A stretch of DNA of 64,000 nt, taken from assembly GCA_030704615.1 (NCBI GenBank), contig CM060733.1, forward strand, positions 54,186,001 through 54,250,000. The letters run 5' to 3'. The stretch comes from Takakia lepidozioides (lineage: Eukaryota; Streptophyta; Takakiopsida; Takakiales; Takakiaceae). A program made the translations under genes and the position numbers. Positions 43,705 through 55,112 of this stretch are shown here, piece after piece. Under the pieces are notes generated by a model that was given only the letters and a program-made list of their open reading frames with translations, was not told the origin of the DNA and ran no database searches. The stretch's first letter is position 1, and each line of letters starts with the position of its first letter.

Positions 43705-44596
43705 ACAAACAATTCTGGAACTTGCGGATTCTGTCTCTGTCTACTTCGGCAAGAATGGGGGGCCTGAAGGCATGAAGAGTGACAATAGTGGGGGGTACGA
43801 TGTTGTTACAAGGTTGGTCTTTGACTTGCATGGGCGGGGCCATGTAGTGGTCACTAACAATTTTCTTACCTCACTTGAGCTGTTCTATGACATGGCCTTG
43901 TTGGGCACCCGGGCACAGCACCTGGGCAACTGGCACTGTCTGGCTGAACAGGAAAGGTCTCCCACCTACTTTGATAGGGTTGGAAAAATGCAACACAGTA
44001 GTGCAAGAAGATTCTTGGTTCTTGAGATGCATACCTCCTGACAGATAGTTGTTTATTGTGATGGGACAAGAAAGGGGTCTCGGCCAATCTCGGGGCCCAA
44101 CTCATCCGTCACAGTAAGGAGATTTGTTGGGAACTCACGAATTCATATTCCTTTTGTGCCAATGCATGTGCAGTATCAAAGTTATATGAGAGGGGTTGAC
44201 GTGCAAGATCAGTTGAGGGGTGCCTACAGCATACAGTTGAAAATCCATAAATGGTGGCACAGAGTGTTTTTCTTCTTGTTGGATACTACAATGGTGAATG
44301 CGTACTTGCTGCACTCTACACACCTAAATGGGATGGGCAAGCATGCCTTCAATCATATGGAACTCAATTTGACAATGGCCCACTGCTTGACTACTGGTAC
44401 TTGGACATCTTTGGGTGTGGCTCGGGCAAATGCAGCAGGGTGTGGGGATTGGCACCAATGCTTGCATTCCACACTTTGCCGAATGTGTGTTCGATGCAAG
44501 AAGCGGACACATTACTACTGTCCACATGAGTGTCAGTCTAGGTACATGTGTATGGGTGTTTGCTGGCGGGAGGCCCACCGCATGAGGGGAAGGTGA
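43705..44596 (+). pseudogene. piggyBac-like transposase relic (DDE_Tnp_1_7 type)
   Basis: Cut-and-paste transposase of the piggyBac superfamily. The first part (43705-44041) has GYDVVTRLVFDLHGRGHVVV followed by TNNFLTS, where the family normally has a catalytic Asp (TDNFFTS); here it is Asn. After a frameshift near 44041 a single frame runs to 44596 with FVPMHVQYQSYMRGVDVQDQ, IHKWWHRVFFFLLDTTMVNA and a Cys-rich tail (CRMCVRCKKRTHYYCPHEC) like the RING/PHD-like end of these proteins. The N-terminal third is absent. It is inactive as a transposase, although the C-terminal 180 codons remain open. Confidence 0.88.
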
Positions 44597-47105
44597 CTTC
44601 ATTTCAATTACCAACCTATTTTGCTTGTGTTGTGTTCATTGTGGCGGGCCAGTGTGAGGGTCCACATTCTGACTGCCTATGTTTTTTGGTTGGCAGAGTG
44701 TATGTGGGGTGCCTGTGTGGGTGTGCTCAATGTTGTGAGGGCGGGCATTCAAGGGAGTGGCATGTGGGCAGGTGGTATTAGTGTGGGGGTCGGGCAAGCA
44801 TTTGCCGGTGGTGGGGTGTTGCTTCCTTTGTGCGTCATCAGTGGTTGTTCTGCTCTAGTTGTTGTGTTCTATTCTGTTGAGGTTGCTTTGGCATGGGTTG
44901 GGTTGGGAGTGGGTTTGATCGTTTCTGGGGTGTTTGTTGTTTTTCTGGTTAGAGGGGAGGTGCAAGCTTGGTGGGTTTATTGCAGTGTTTCTTTTTTCAT
45001 ATTTGCTAAATCGTTGGCGGGCCCACCTATGAATTCCACCTAGTGCCTATGTGGCGAGAATATCGAGTTGACAAAATTAGAAAGTGGCTATATTCCAAGT
45101 GTCACGTTTTCATTGGTCCACGTCGGCAAGATTAGGCTCCTGAAATTTATCTCCTGGTGTTTTTTGGCAAAAATCTCGGATTTTACCCCCCATAATTCCT
45201 TTGTACAAGTAGCTGACCAAGTTTCCAGGTCGAAATTATCTGGCGTTTTTCGCCAGAAAGAAAAACGCTGGTTTGTTGAGGGAATGTTTGGCTGCTTGGT
45301 TGGGGGGGGGGGGGTTGTCTGCATTATGGGCAGATCAGGGGGTTCAATCGCCCCTCGATTCTTGGGCATTGGTATCTGCATATAGTGGTAAAGGTTCTCA
45401 GCGCATCCAGTGTTCACGTGAAGGTGCCCGTGAAAATGTTTCGGGCTCTTGGAAAGGCACGCCGGGCGCACTTGTTTTAGCTTGCAAGGAAGCCCTTCAC
45501 ATCGCAGAGTTGTGAAGGACGTGGCATGGAACACGTGCCGGAAAAAGTAGACAGGTCCGGCCACTGATAGCCTAAGTTGGGAATAACCGAAAATTTCACC
45601 TGGCTAAATGTACATCTGATCACAAGGTTTTGGAATTTACCTGTCAAATTTGGGCAGGCTTGTGTGCACATCCATGGGGTGTTTTCACTTTGTAGAGTAC
45701 TTGCATGCTCATTTACCCCCCCCCCCCCCATTTTCACATACAAACCAACCTTGGCAAAACTTGTTGTTTGGATTTAAAATTTGGTGTGAGTGTCCTGCAG
45801 GTGCCTGCCATTCAGAATGTGGAGGGCATTTCCACAAGAAAAATAAAAAACATTGGGCAAATCCATGGTCAAAGCAGAATATACAAGGTGAAATGTCATG
45901 GACTTGAAAAACCAACAATAGAAAATTGTTATAATGTAACAATTGGAACGGGTGAAAACCCTGTAATTTCGCAGGTAAGAACATGTGCAGGTAGGATGTA
46001 AGTTGTAAGGTTCATTCCCTGGATGTTTGGGGCCAGGGAGACATGCCCTCATCCATGAAGGTATATACGTATTTGGGGGTGGCCCACCAAAAACAGCTCG
46101 TCGTTGATGGGTTAACTTATATTTAGAACTTTGAACATGCATGTTTTTCAAATGGTGTCCAAGAAATGCATGCTACAGTGCGTTGGATTCCCTTTCAACA
46201 TATTGTATTCCAATTGGTGATACAGTAGCGTTGTACTGTAGATGTTGTACAAAACTTAAAATGGTTGAGGAATCTGTGTTCAACAGTTATTTTCTAATAT
46301 ATTTAGAAATAACGTGAAAAGAGAGTTGACTCTGAGGCCACCACATTGTAGAGACGACTATTGTATCCCACAATTTCTAGATTCAAATTTTGAGCGGAGC
46401 CCTGTTTCTCAAATTAAAGAACGAGGAAAAAATGACCTTGTGAACGGCCATAAGACAATATTATGGGGGGGAATTAAATTGTAAGTAGTCAAATTCTATC
46501 AGTGGTGGCAACCACGCGTGTCGCCCTGGGAGGTTTGCCAGATTGTTATTGCCTGACGGCTTTCTTGAGGTTATATACTCCTCGTATTTAATTTGAGTAA
46601 TATCGGTTTTGTGCCCTTTATTTAAAGAAAAGAAAAGAGAAAACGTGTCTTACTAACTCGCTTGCCGGCCAGTTGAACGTTCAGTTGGGAGCTAGTTGTA
46701 CCGACAATTCGTGATTTTTTCCGGATCTCCTTCCATTCAGCCTTAGTGATCAGCTTGTGATGCCTCATGAGAAATATGGAGGTTGTCCATTCTTAATCTC
46801 CAAAGAACTAGAGTTGGCACGCGATTTCCGGCTTTGCTAGAACCTGTATCGCAAATGGTTATGCCCGAGAGCTTAATCTGCACACGGTCTTCTCTATTTC
46901 CGCTTACAGATCTTGAAGTTGTAAGATTTGCAGGCCTGACAGCTCGAAGATTTTCTGTGGCTGGCTGACTTTGAAGGAGACCACTTTTGGCAATATTGGC
47001 GCACTTGTGATTACTTACCAAGGTGAAGTTGCAATTTGCTTTACAAAAGTCAAAATACTTAGTTTCTATTTTACATACCTTCAGTGTGCGAATGACAAAG
47101 ACAAA
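44597..47105. other. Intergenic region after the piggyBac-like relic
   Basis: A T/G-rich frame at 44621-45043 reads as a hydrophobic protein but probably reflects composition. A run of 13 G (45302-45314) and a run of 13 C (45718-45730) are present. No further gene is recognised, and no piggyBac terminal repeats with TTAA were identified. Confidence 0.45.
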
Positions 47106-50100
47106 ATGACTTTGATTTCAAGACGGTCAACTCTTGCTCTACTTCTCCTGATCGTTATGTCATGCCAGGTAATTCCAAGAGGACAGGCAATGAGTGTTTT
47201 GGTCGCCACCAAACCCTATTTCGTAGTGAACCCCAAAGAATACCTTTACGTTACGTATCTGACAAGTACTACTTAGTGATGCAGCCAAACTGCCATCTTG
47301 TTCTTTACAATTCCTCAGGGCAGCATCTGCTGGAGACAAATAGAGATCCTAGCTCCCATGGCTATACAGTTGGTCAACAAAATTGCAGCCTCGTCATGCA
47401 AGATGATGGAAACCTTGTAATCTACAATTTTACAAGAGAACAATATGACTAGGAGAACACAACTTGGGTTAACACAGTGTGGAATCATCCCTGGGATTTT
47501 TGTAGTATGGGCACAAAATGTTTGGAACTCCGAATATAACCATTCATTTCTACTTTTGGGAGGCGATCATAGCATTCTCGAGTTCTATTATAGCAATGGC
47601 ACACGCTTTCAAGACTTTACTTTCTACAGTGCACCCATAAATTCAAGTAGTATGCTGAACTATCCATCTTTTAGCCCAAATTCCACGGATTACAAGGCAT
47701 GGCAACCAGATGCATCTTTGGATGCATTTCCATACATGCCAGCAGGATACTTCCTTTCTGCGGGCAACAGATTGATAACGAGGACCTTAGCATTTGTGCT
47801 AGAGCTGAATGCAACTGACTGTAACCGACTGCAACCTGCAATCTAAACAAGTAATGTATGGTGATAGGGTTATCTGGCAATCTAATACGAAGTCTAGTTC
47901 GGAAAATCGATCTTGTCGGCTTGAACTGCTGCAGAATGGGCGCCCCATCACCCATCGCTCCTGCGAGCTCCCCAGCAAGCACTCTAGCAAAGTCGCACGG
48001 GCCAATTGTGTGGATTGTTGTGGGTGTGCTGGGTGGAGCATTTGTGTTGGCCATGACAGCATTTGGGTTGTATTTTTACGCAGGAGAAAGTAAGCATCTC
48101 TCTTACCAAAATTCAATGTCTTTCTCTTGCCCAATCTCACTAGTGAGTCTCTCTGAATGCTTGCCCATGATTGCAGTGGGGACTAGATCCACATGATGAT
48201 GATTGCACTGATATTGCATGTTTTTTTCCATTAGCCTTTCTTGAGCCTGCCGACAAGGCGTTCCAAGAGCGACAAAATTCTCGAGAATTAATGGAGGCTA
48301 AGGTCAAACAAACAACAAGCAACTACGCTAAATTGATAGGACACGGGGGCTCCGGGGATGTGTTCTACGGCAAGTTGTCGGACGGTCAAGAAGTGGCTGC
48401 CAAAGTTTTGTCCAAGAACTCCCATCAAAGCAAGCACGAGTTCTTCAACGAGGTTATTGCCCAATGTCTGATATCAGTCATCGGTTTTGCTTCATTATTT
48501 GACCAATGTGGACTCCTCAGTTTTGAAATCTTAAAATCCCTAATGGATTTGTACTCAGATTTGCATTCTAAGATGGTAGCTAGCCGGGGCCATGGGTGTG
48601 CAGGTTGAGTTGTTGTCCAAGGTGTATCACAAGCACCTGGTTGTTCTTCTAGGGTACAGCTGCACCCGCAAGCACCAAATATTGATATACGAGTACATGA
48701 GTGGAGGAGACCTTTGACACCGACTGCAGGGTGCGTCCAAAACTCTCTCGCAAGTTGCCCGTGGATCATATTTTCCAACACTGATCATATCAAAACCCTT
48801 TAACCCACAGACAGTTAATTAAGATGATCAACTTCATGATTTAACGTAATTGATGGCTGATCTACGGTACCTTGTTGATTGATCTGCAGGAAAGGGTGGT
48901 GTCGAGAATCACTTGAGCTGGCGACAAAGGAAAAAATTACAAATATCATCCTCCAAGTTGCATAGGGTAAGTTAGGGCTGAATCTTACACCTAACTGTGA
49001 GTGAACTGTCATTGTACAAGTTTCCCAATGTTCTAATATGTCAATGACATCTCTTGACCTAGATGTGGCTTTGGTGCAGGGCTAGAGTATTTGCATGATA
49101 AATGCTCCCCTCCAATTATCCATCGCGACGTCAAGAGCGACAACATTCTACTCTCAAACAAGTTGGACGCCAAGGTGGCAGATTTCGGGTTGTCAAAACT
49201 GAAAACCGGTGGGCAGGAAGATGCCACCCATATCACAACCAAGATGAAAGGCACTCTAGGATATCTTGATCCAGAGTACAACTGTTTATTTCCCACATGA
49301 TCGCCAAGACATAATCTTGTTTAGTTCAGGACCTTCTCTAAGCCTTGTATGCTGACTGAGTAAGACATTGGTGCTTGTGGTGGCTTTCATGTTTGGCTGC
49401 AATTACAACGTCAACATCTTAATTAAACTGCAATGATACATATAGGTTTGCATACAGTAAAGTAAATGGGTCATAATATGGAATTAATTGATGCTAATAG
49501 GGTTAGGCGCCTGATATTTTTCAAATGAGTTGCAGGTATCGTCAAATAGGGATGCTTACAGAGAAGAGTGATGTGTACGCGTTCGGTACAGTGATGATGG
49601 AAATCCTGACATGACTACCTGTTATAGGAAAAAATCATGAATACATTGCTCAAAGGGTAAGACAAGCGTTAGCTGAACAATTGCATTGAACTGCTGAAGT
49701 GTGGTGCATTGGCATCTGTAAAGTGGTGGCACAGTTTGGGTGGTTCTTTTACGCCGTGCAGGGTTACAATCTTTAAGTTATAACTGGAATGAAGGTGGCT
49801 TATAATGAGCAATGTATGAGGTGTTGCTATGCACTGTGCAGGTTGGTGACGCTTGGAGACAAGATCAGTTGACGATTTGGAAGATCCAAATATGGGATTG
49901 CTTTTAATAGAGAAGAACTTGTTAACCTGGTGGAGGTGGCGCTTTGGTGCGTGAGGAGCAGTAGTGCAGAGAGGCCATTTATGCGTCAGGTTGTGTGAAG
50001 GCTCCATGAGCTAGGGTTGGCCTTGTCAGAGCCGTCTCAACCTGAAATTAATGTCGGTGAGGAAAGTGAGATCAATGTCACCGCACTCACCTCAACTCGT

Positions 50101-50160
50101 CTCAACTCTGAAAGTTCTGCAATTGAGACCACTAGTACAGTTCCTTTAATCTTCTTTTAG
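47106..50160 (+). pseudogene. Bulb-lectin receptor-like kinase pseudogene, copy 2
   Basis: Better preserved than copy 1. A signal peptide starts at 47106 (SRRSTLALLLLIVMSCQ). The lectin domain (47280-47450) has YLVMQPNCHLVLYNSSGQ and CSLVMQDDGNLVIYNF, interrupted by frameshifts near 47270 and 47452. A Pro/Ser stretch and a transmembrane segment (IVWIVVGVLGGAFVLAM) lie at 47990-48090. Kinase: GHGGSGDVFYGKL and VAAKVLSK at 48340-48420, LLGYSCTRKHQILIYEYM at 48640-48700 with a stop right after [20 protein letters not shown] at 49110-49160, ADFGLSKL (intact DFG) at about 49185, GTLGYLDPE at 49250, LTEKSDVYAFGTVMMEILT then a stop at about 49613, and ALWCVRSSSAERPFMRQVV then a stop at about 49997. 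The 3' tail (INVGEESE...) is the normal end that copy 1 lost. Several stops make it non-functional. Confidence 0.87.
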
Positions 50161-50324
50161 CAGTCCATCAGTTTAGGCGTGTTCACAGGTCCACTGTTGG
50201 CGGTGCCTTGACAGATTATGTCAACCTGACCGCTTAGCATTACCCAGTTTATATCTAATTATTGAAGTAAGTTTGCGAGAAGGTTGTTAACTGTGATGTA
50301 GGCCATTACAGTACCAAAATTAGA

Positions 50325-50885
50325 GTCGCGGTTTCAAGCACCTGCAAATATTCCTAAGGTTTTTTTTTGGTTTGTTTTGCCTTATATACGTCCATTTGCC
50401 TTTATTGTCAACGATTGTGGATTCGGCCTCATGCAACTACGGCCACCGAAAAAAAAAAAAAAACCTTGGGCCAACAATATTTATAAATGCTGGGAACCAC
50501 GATAGTTGATGATCGTGTTAGCACTACCTTCTGCAGTGTTGTGTTTTGTTCATATTTATGTACACTGATAGTGGAAAAATTAGAGTTTTCATATCTACCA
50601 CGATCACGGTTTCCAGCACACGCATTACTGTTGGCATATATTTTTTAATTATTTTACCTTATATACGACCATTTGCCTCAATCGTCAATGACCGTGGACT
50701 TGCAGCTAAGGATTGATATTTTATTATTATTATTATATATTTTAAATAAAAATAAATAAAAATTAAAAAAAACAAAAAAAAACCCTTAGTCCAACATTAT
50801 TTGCAAGGCTGGAAACCACGATCGTGGTAACATTACCTTCTGTAGTGTTTGTTTGTTCATATTTGTGTGTACCGATAGTGGAAAG
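50325..50885. mobile_element. Tandem pair of MITE-like elements with terminal inverted repeats
   Basis: Unit B (50596-50830) starts CTACCACGATCACGGTTTCC and ends in its inverse, GGAAACCACGATCGTGG; the two ends pair over about 45 bp with few mismatches. Unit A (50325-50508) has the same ends in a more decayed form. Each is followed by the same flank (ACCTTCTG(C/T)AGTGTT ... GATAGTGGAAA), so the whole block is duplicated with a period of about 308 bp. Confidence 0.7.
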
Positions 50886-52520
50886 AATGAGAGTCTCCCT
50901 ATCTACAACTTTTTTGTCAGTTTACGTATAGTCCATCATGTCTATTATTTCTACGACAGACAGGTTCGGAATATTTTCATCCTTGAGAAAGTCCTGAGCA
51001 CCATCCTTGATTTCTTGTATTTGGTCCTACCCTAGAAATCTAAATACAATGTTTACAATGGATATTTGCTGGGCTCAATTTCTGCACATTTTCCAGAGTG
51101 TGAATGGCTAAGGATTGTCCCCCCTCCATGAGTTCACTTAAAAGAATCATAATGACAACGCTGCCACTTCTGCATCACTTAGTGATGAGGAGATTCATGA
51201 GTATATAATTTCTTTTGCCTTAGGTGCAGAGGCCAGAAAAAAATCGTTGACGATCGTGGCTTTCTTTGCTGCAAGGTAGTACAGACTCATATTCCCTTGA
51301 GGAACTTGTAAGAAAAAATTGTACCTGTAGACAATCCTTATCATAATTCCTTCCCCGTTGAGTTGGCTGTCGAAGTCATTTGATTTGTTGATGCCACCAT
51401 CCCTAGAAAACCCTCTATAGAAACAGTGCTGCCACACCAGCCACTTCTATTTCTAAATGTAGGTCTCTTGTGTCATTTTAGCGCAACCATGGTAATATGA
51501 TAATCCTTAAACTGTTAGACCAAAACGAGTAGTGAACCGGTGCACTGTGGGTACACCTTTGCAATCTAGGGTTGCCCATCTTGAAGATAAGAAGAAGTTT
51601 GGTCTTGCAAATTATAAACGAAAGCTTGACACCCCTCCTGGTTAGATGGGGATGCTCAGCGGCCCGATAGAGACAACTTCTCACTGGACCTCGAGGTTCT
51701 CCACTCCATACAATGTCATCTACAAATTCATCTGCCGGTGGATCGTCTTCTAGCCAACCCATTCCTTCATTTCCAACCTGTACAGTTGATTATGTGGAAC
51801 CCATTATGTCAGCTGTGGAAGAGTCCATTTGTTTCGACGTTGTGTGGCATGTAGAGCAGACTCCAATTGGATCTAGAGTGAGTTGTACAACTATTAGGGC
51901 AATTTTTTTGTCAAGTGCACTTCAAAGGTAGCAAAAAATGCTACTGGTACTTCTGCTCCAATGTTCACATAGTTGTTTCGACCATTTGAGACGAGAGCTT
52001 CACAAACTCTGCTTCTGCCTAGATGATTTCACACGTTGTATCTCTGAGACTGTGCATAAGTCCGCTATAATGAAACCTCAACCACCTAATGTCATTTGGC
52101 CAGTAAAGGTAGGAACGTCCATATCTTTACAAGAGATTATTATATTAGATGACATTGGGTTTCTCCTTCCACATTGTCCAATGTTGCCTAAACCTATCCC
52201 AAGTGTCGTTTTGTCTTATGGTCCTCAAGTTCATCCTGTCGATGCCAATTTGAACCATGCGAAAAAGAATGGAAAACAATGCGTCATGTCCAAATCATGA
52301 CTACATGGAGTCAGCAAGATTTTTTTGGGCGCGGGTGATAGGTATCGTGCCTATTCTTCTTCTTGGCTCTGGGCGTGTGTACACATTGGTCACTTCTTGA
52401 TATAAAAAAAACTCATGATATGTTAAATATTGAAAGGCCTACTGCTGATATAAATGTGTACAAGGATGCTTCTCATTGATTTTATTCCTCAAAGTATTCC
52501 TCAAGTTCCTCAAAGTATTG
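50886..52520. other. Intergenic region with weak, broken open frames
   Basis: A plus frame at 51713-51931 followed by 51938-52300 may be one broken gene. DVVWHVEQTPIGSRVSC followed by a Cys-containing stretch in another frame recalls a BED zinc finger of hAT transposases, but the match is too weak to call. No other domain is visible. Confidence 0.25.
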
Positions 52521-52529
52521 ATACCTAGG

Positions 52530-52770
52530 TTTTCCTCACAAATATGGATATGGTATTGGTATCATGTACCAGATTTTCAACCACCTATCAGACTGGTAGG
52601 GTATCATCCACAATATTAGGAAGCAGATACCAGGCCAATACGGGTATATGCTAGGTAGTGGCCTGAGGTGATACCAGACTGGTATGATATTTCATATCAG
52701 TATACATGCCAGTATTGATACCAGTTTCTTATCGGTAAACGAGACCAACACTGGTTCATACCATTTTCTA
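52530..52770. repeat. GGTAT/ATACC-rich repeat block
   Basis: GGTAT or its complement ATACC occurs more than ten times in 240 bp, often as CCAGACTGGTA or ATACCAGT. Similar but shorter blocks occur at 53645-53770 and 54575-54745, so this is probably one dispersed family. Confidence 0.6.
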
Positions 52771-53033
52771 CGTCAATCAATCTTCCGCTCGTGGCGAAAA
52801 AAAAAAGAATAATAATAAAATTGTGGAAAATCACGATTATCAACGATTGTGCTTTCTCCCCTCTCATGATGGGTGCATGATATTCTCCGGAACTTTTCTG
52901 ATCATTCTGGTCTTTTTCCGCGGTAATCGGCCTTTGGATCTATATCCTCGGGTATAGGCCCTCTTTCTTTATAACAACACCATGCGCTCATGCTTAGCAA
53001 GCGTAAGCCTAGGCTCACGCTTAACGGGTGAAG

Positions 53034-53072
53034 TGTGAGCCTAGCTCATACGCTCACTGGGCTAGGCTCACA
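53034..53072. repeat. Perfect 12-bp stem hairpin
   Basis: TGTGAGCCTAGC pairs with GCTAGGCTCACA across a 15-base loop. Further AAGCCTAGGCTCACGCTTA-type partial repeats precede it at 53003-53024, so the region can form alternative hairpins. Confidence 0.8.
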
Positions 53073-53199
53073 CCGGAGCTATGCTGGATGATGATCTCAT
53101 CTATCCAGGAAATTAATGTACATTTGTTCTGACGATTAAAAATTAATCTCCAATTTTTTTTTTTTGGGGGATAAACAGGGGGGAATTTGAATCTCACTG

Positions 53200-53520
53200 G
53201 CGTTCAACATCGCTGTTTGACAATGCACGTAAAAGGCATAAATGTGCGACGAGGCATGCATGTATGACAACCCTCACGATTTGGATGCATGTATCATGGT
53301 GGTGCACTTCATGTATTTCATGCATGAAGGGAGGGGAGCCGGACGTGGGAGGAAGTAGAGGCCTGGTTGTGGCGACCGCGGGCCGCGGCGTTGCTGCCAA
53401 GGGGGGTGGAGCAGGGGGTGAGGGCCAGGCCACGTATGCACACCCGCCCAGGCCGCATTCAACTTCTAGGCCTTTTCTATTACTTGGCAATGCATAGGGT
53501 GGTTCCACATCTCTTGTAAT
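53200..53520. other. Local GC-rich patch
   Basis: A 120-bp GC-rich stretch at about 53330-53460, in otherwise AT-rich DNA, opens frames on both strands (53194-53508 minus, 53264-53497 plus). No domain is visible, and I do not call a gene. Confidence 0.4.
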
Positions 53521-53744
53521 TGCATAATGTATAATGTCTCTTTAAAAATATGGTACTAGAATATATGCTGCCATAAAAGATAGGGTTAAAATATTTTATA
53601 ATAAAGTTAATCAGGGCTGCAATCCCTAAGAAAAAAAAAAGAGGGGATTATTCCATACTGGTATGTCCATTTTGGCATACCAAACTGGTCTTGGTACGCC
53701 TAATGGACCTCTAAGGGCCATGTAGATCCAATGGCGTGGGTAGG

Positions 53745-53935
53745 GTACATGGCTGGTATGAATATGTAGAGCAGTTCCATTCGGGCCCTATACATTCTAG
53801 AGTGGTCCAGGAATTACTGTGGCCCGGGAATTAGAGGGGAGGCTTATGTAGTAAGGGAATGTGTATTAAGGAACGAGATCAAGGGGTCCAAAAAAAGAAG
53901 GGAGGAACGCGAGATGTATTAAATTGGCCAAATTT
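53745..53935 (-). repeat. Dispersed repeat, copy 2 (partner at 3690-3850)
   Basis: Its reverse complement matches 3690-3850 in three ordered blocks around TTTTTTGGACCC, CGTTCCTTAATACACATTCC and TTCCTGGACCACTCTAGAAT. Confidence 0.6.
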
Positions 53936-54164
53936 AGATAGGGACTCTTGTAGGGCTGACATGTGTCCAAGGCCTTCTAGAAGGTCCCAGGGTCGGAAGG
54001 TCCCACCGCCATGAGAGGGTTGGGAGGCCCCCTTTTACTACCTACTAACTTACTACTTCCTAAATTAGTAAGCAGTGGCCCCCCAAAAGAAACAGCAAAC
54101 ATGAATCTATTAATTAATAGAAACCACAATACCCACCATGAACACGCATTGACTATAATGCACA

Positions 54165-54390
54165 TCAGTTGGTAACTCAGCCGGTAGGTGCACAGTGTGT
54201 TGCCATGTGGTTCGGGGCTCAAACCAGCTGCCCTTCCTGGTGTGCGGATCGTTCGTGACCAGTTGGTCTATTGGTGACCTTCCCACCTGTGTGCCTAAGA
54301 CAGGGGATTAATTTTTCCCCCTCCTTAAGGGCCTGAGTTGTGAGCAGTCGCTCCCAGGTTTCTTTTTGAAAAAGAAAAAGAAAAAGAAAG
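54165..54390 (+). mobile_element. tRNA-derived SINE, family 2, plus strand
   Basis: A-box-like GGTAACTCAGCCGGTAGGTG at about 54172, B-box-like GGGGCTCAAACC at about 54214, then the family tail AGGGCCTGAGTTGTGAGCAG followed by TCGCTCCCAGGT and an A-rich end (GAAAAAGAAAAAGAAA). It appears full length and is convergent with the copy at 54890. Confidence 0.75.
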
Positions 54391-54889
54391 AAATTAAAAA
54401 ATCATAATATTGCCATGTGTCCCCTATTTTTTATATCTTTGTAAAAAATAGCAAAGATATAATGCTATTTTTTATATTGCACAAATGTGAATGAGGATAA
54501 GCACAAAGAAATTGTATCATTACACATACCCATGCTAGCTTGGGTTCATGGGGGTCTCAAGCCGACTATGAAAATAGTTCATACCTGGTATGGTAGGTAG
54601 GAGGGTAGGTCCAATGTTCAAAACCAGGTGTCCAGGGTATAGCCGGGGTATAAGCCCCAAGACATACCCAACTGGTATGTTCTACAATACCCTTACTCAT
54701 ACCATTGCACATACCCAGGCGCAAAGGGATATACCAATACAACACTGGATTATTGCTTTGGTAACTAGGTGGCCTAAATATATTAAAAAGTCAATGGAAA
54801 GAACTTGCGCTTACCGGTAAAAGACAAAGCCATGTAAGTAGCCGACTTATTCTCCAACATCTAGTACACAATACATGAATTGTTTTTTT

Positions 54890-55112
54890 TTTTTTTAAGG
54901 GAAAAACATCTGGGAGCAACAGCTCACCGTCAAATCTGGCCCCTTAATAGTGCGAGGAGAAAATAACCTCTTTCACAGTAACTGCGCCTTGGAGGCGTAG
55001 AATTGGAACACCGCCCAGGGAAGGGGGGAGAAGAGTATACCACACACGTCGATTTGACCCCACAATTATCTGGGTGGTACTCAGTGCACTAAACGACTGA
55101 GCTACTGACTGT
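54890..55112 (-). mobile_element. tRNA-derived SINE, family 2, minus strand
   Basis: The minus strand reads CAGTAGCTCAGTCGTTTAGT (A box), GGGGTCAAATCG (B box), the body with GGTTATTTTCTCCTCGCAC and the tail GGGGCCAGATTTGACGGTGA then GCTGTTGCTCCCAGATG, ending at an A-rich run (poly-T on the plus strand at 54883-54896). Confidence 0.78.

Noticed and set aside
44621-45043. 140-codon hydrophobic plus frame resembling a membrane protein
   Set aside because: The hydrophobicity comes from T/G-rich sequence; there is no family match and no support from context.
51713-52300. hAT transposase with a BED zinc finger
   Set aside because: Only a WHVEQ-type start and scattered Cys residues match, across a frame change; no DDE or dimerisation region was found.
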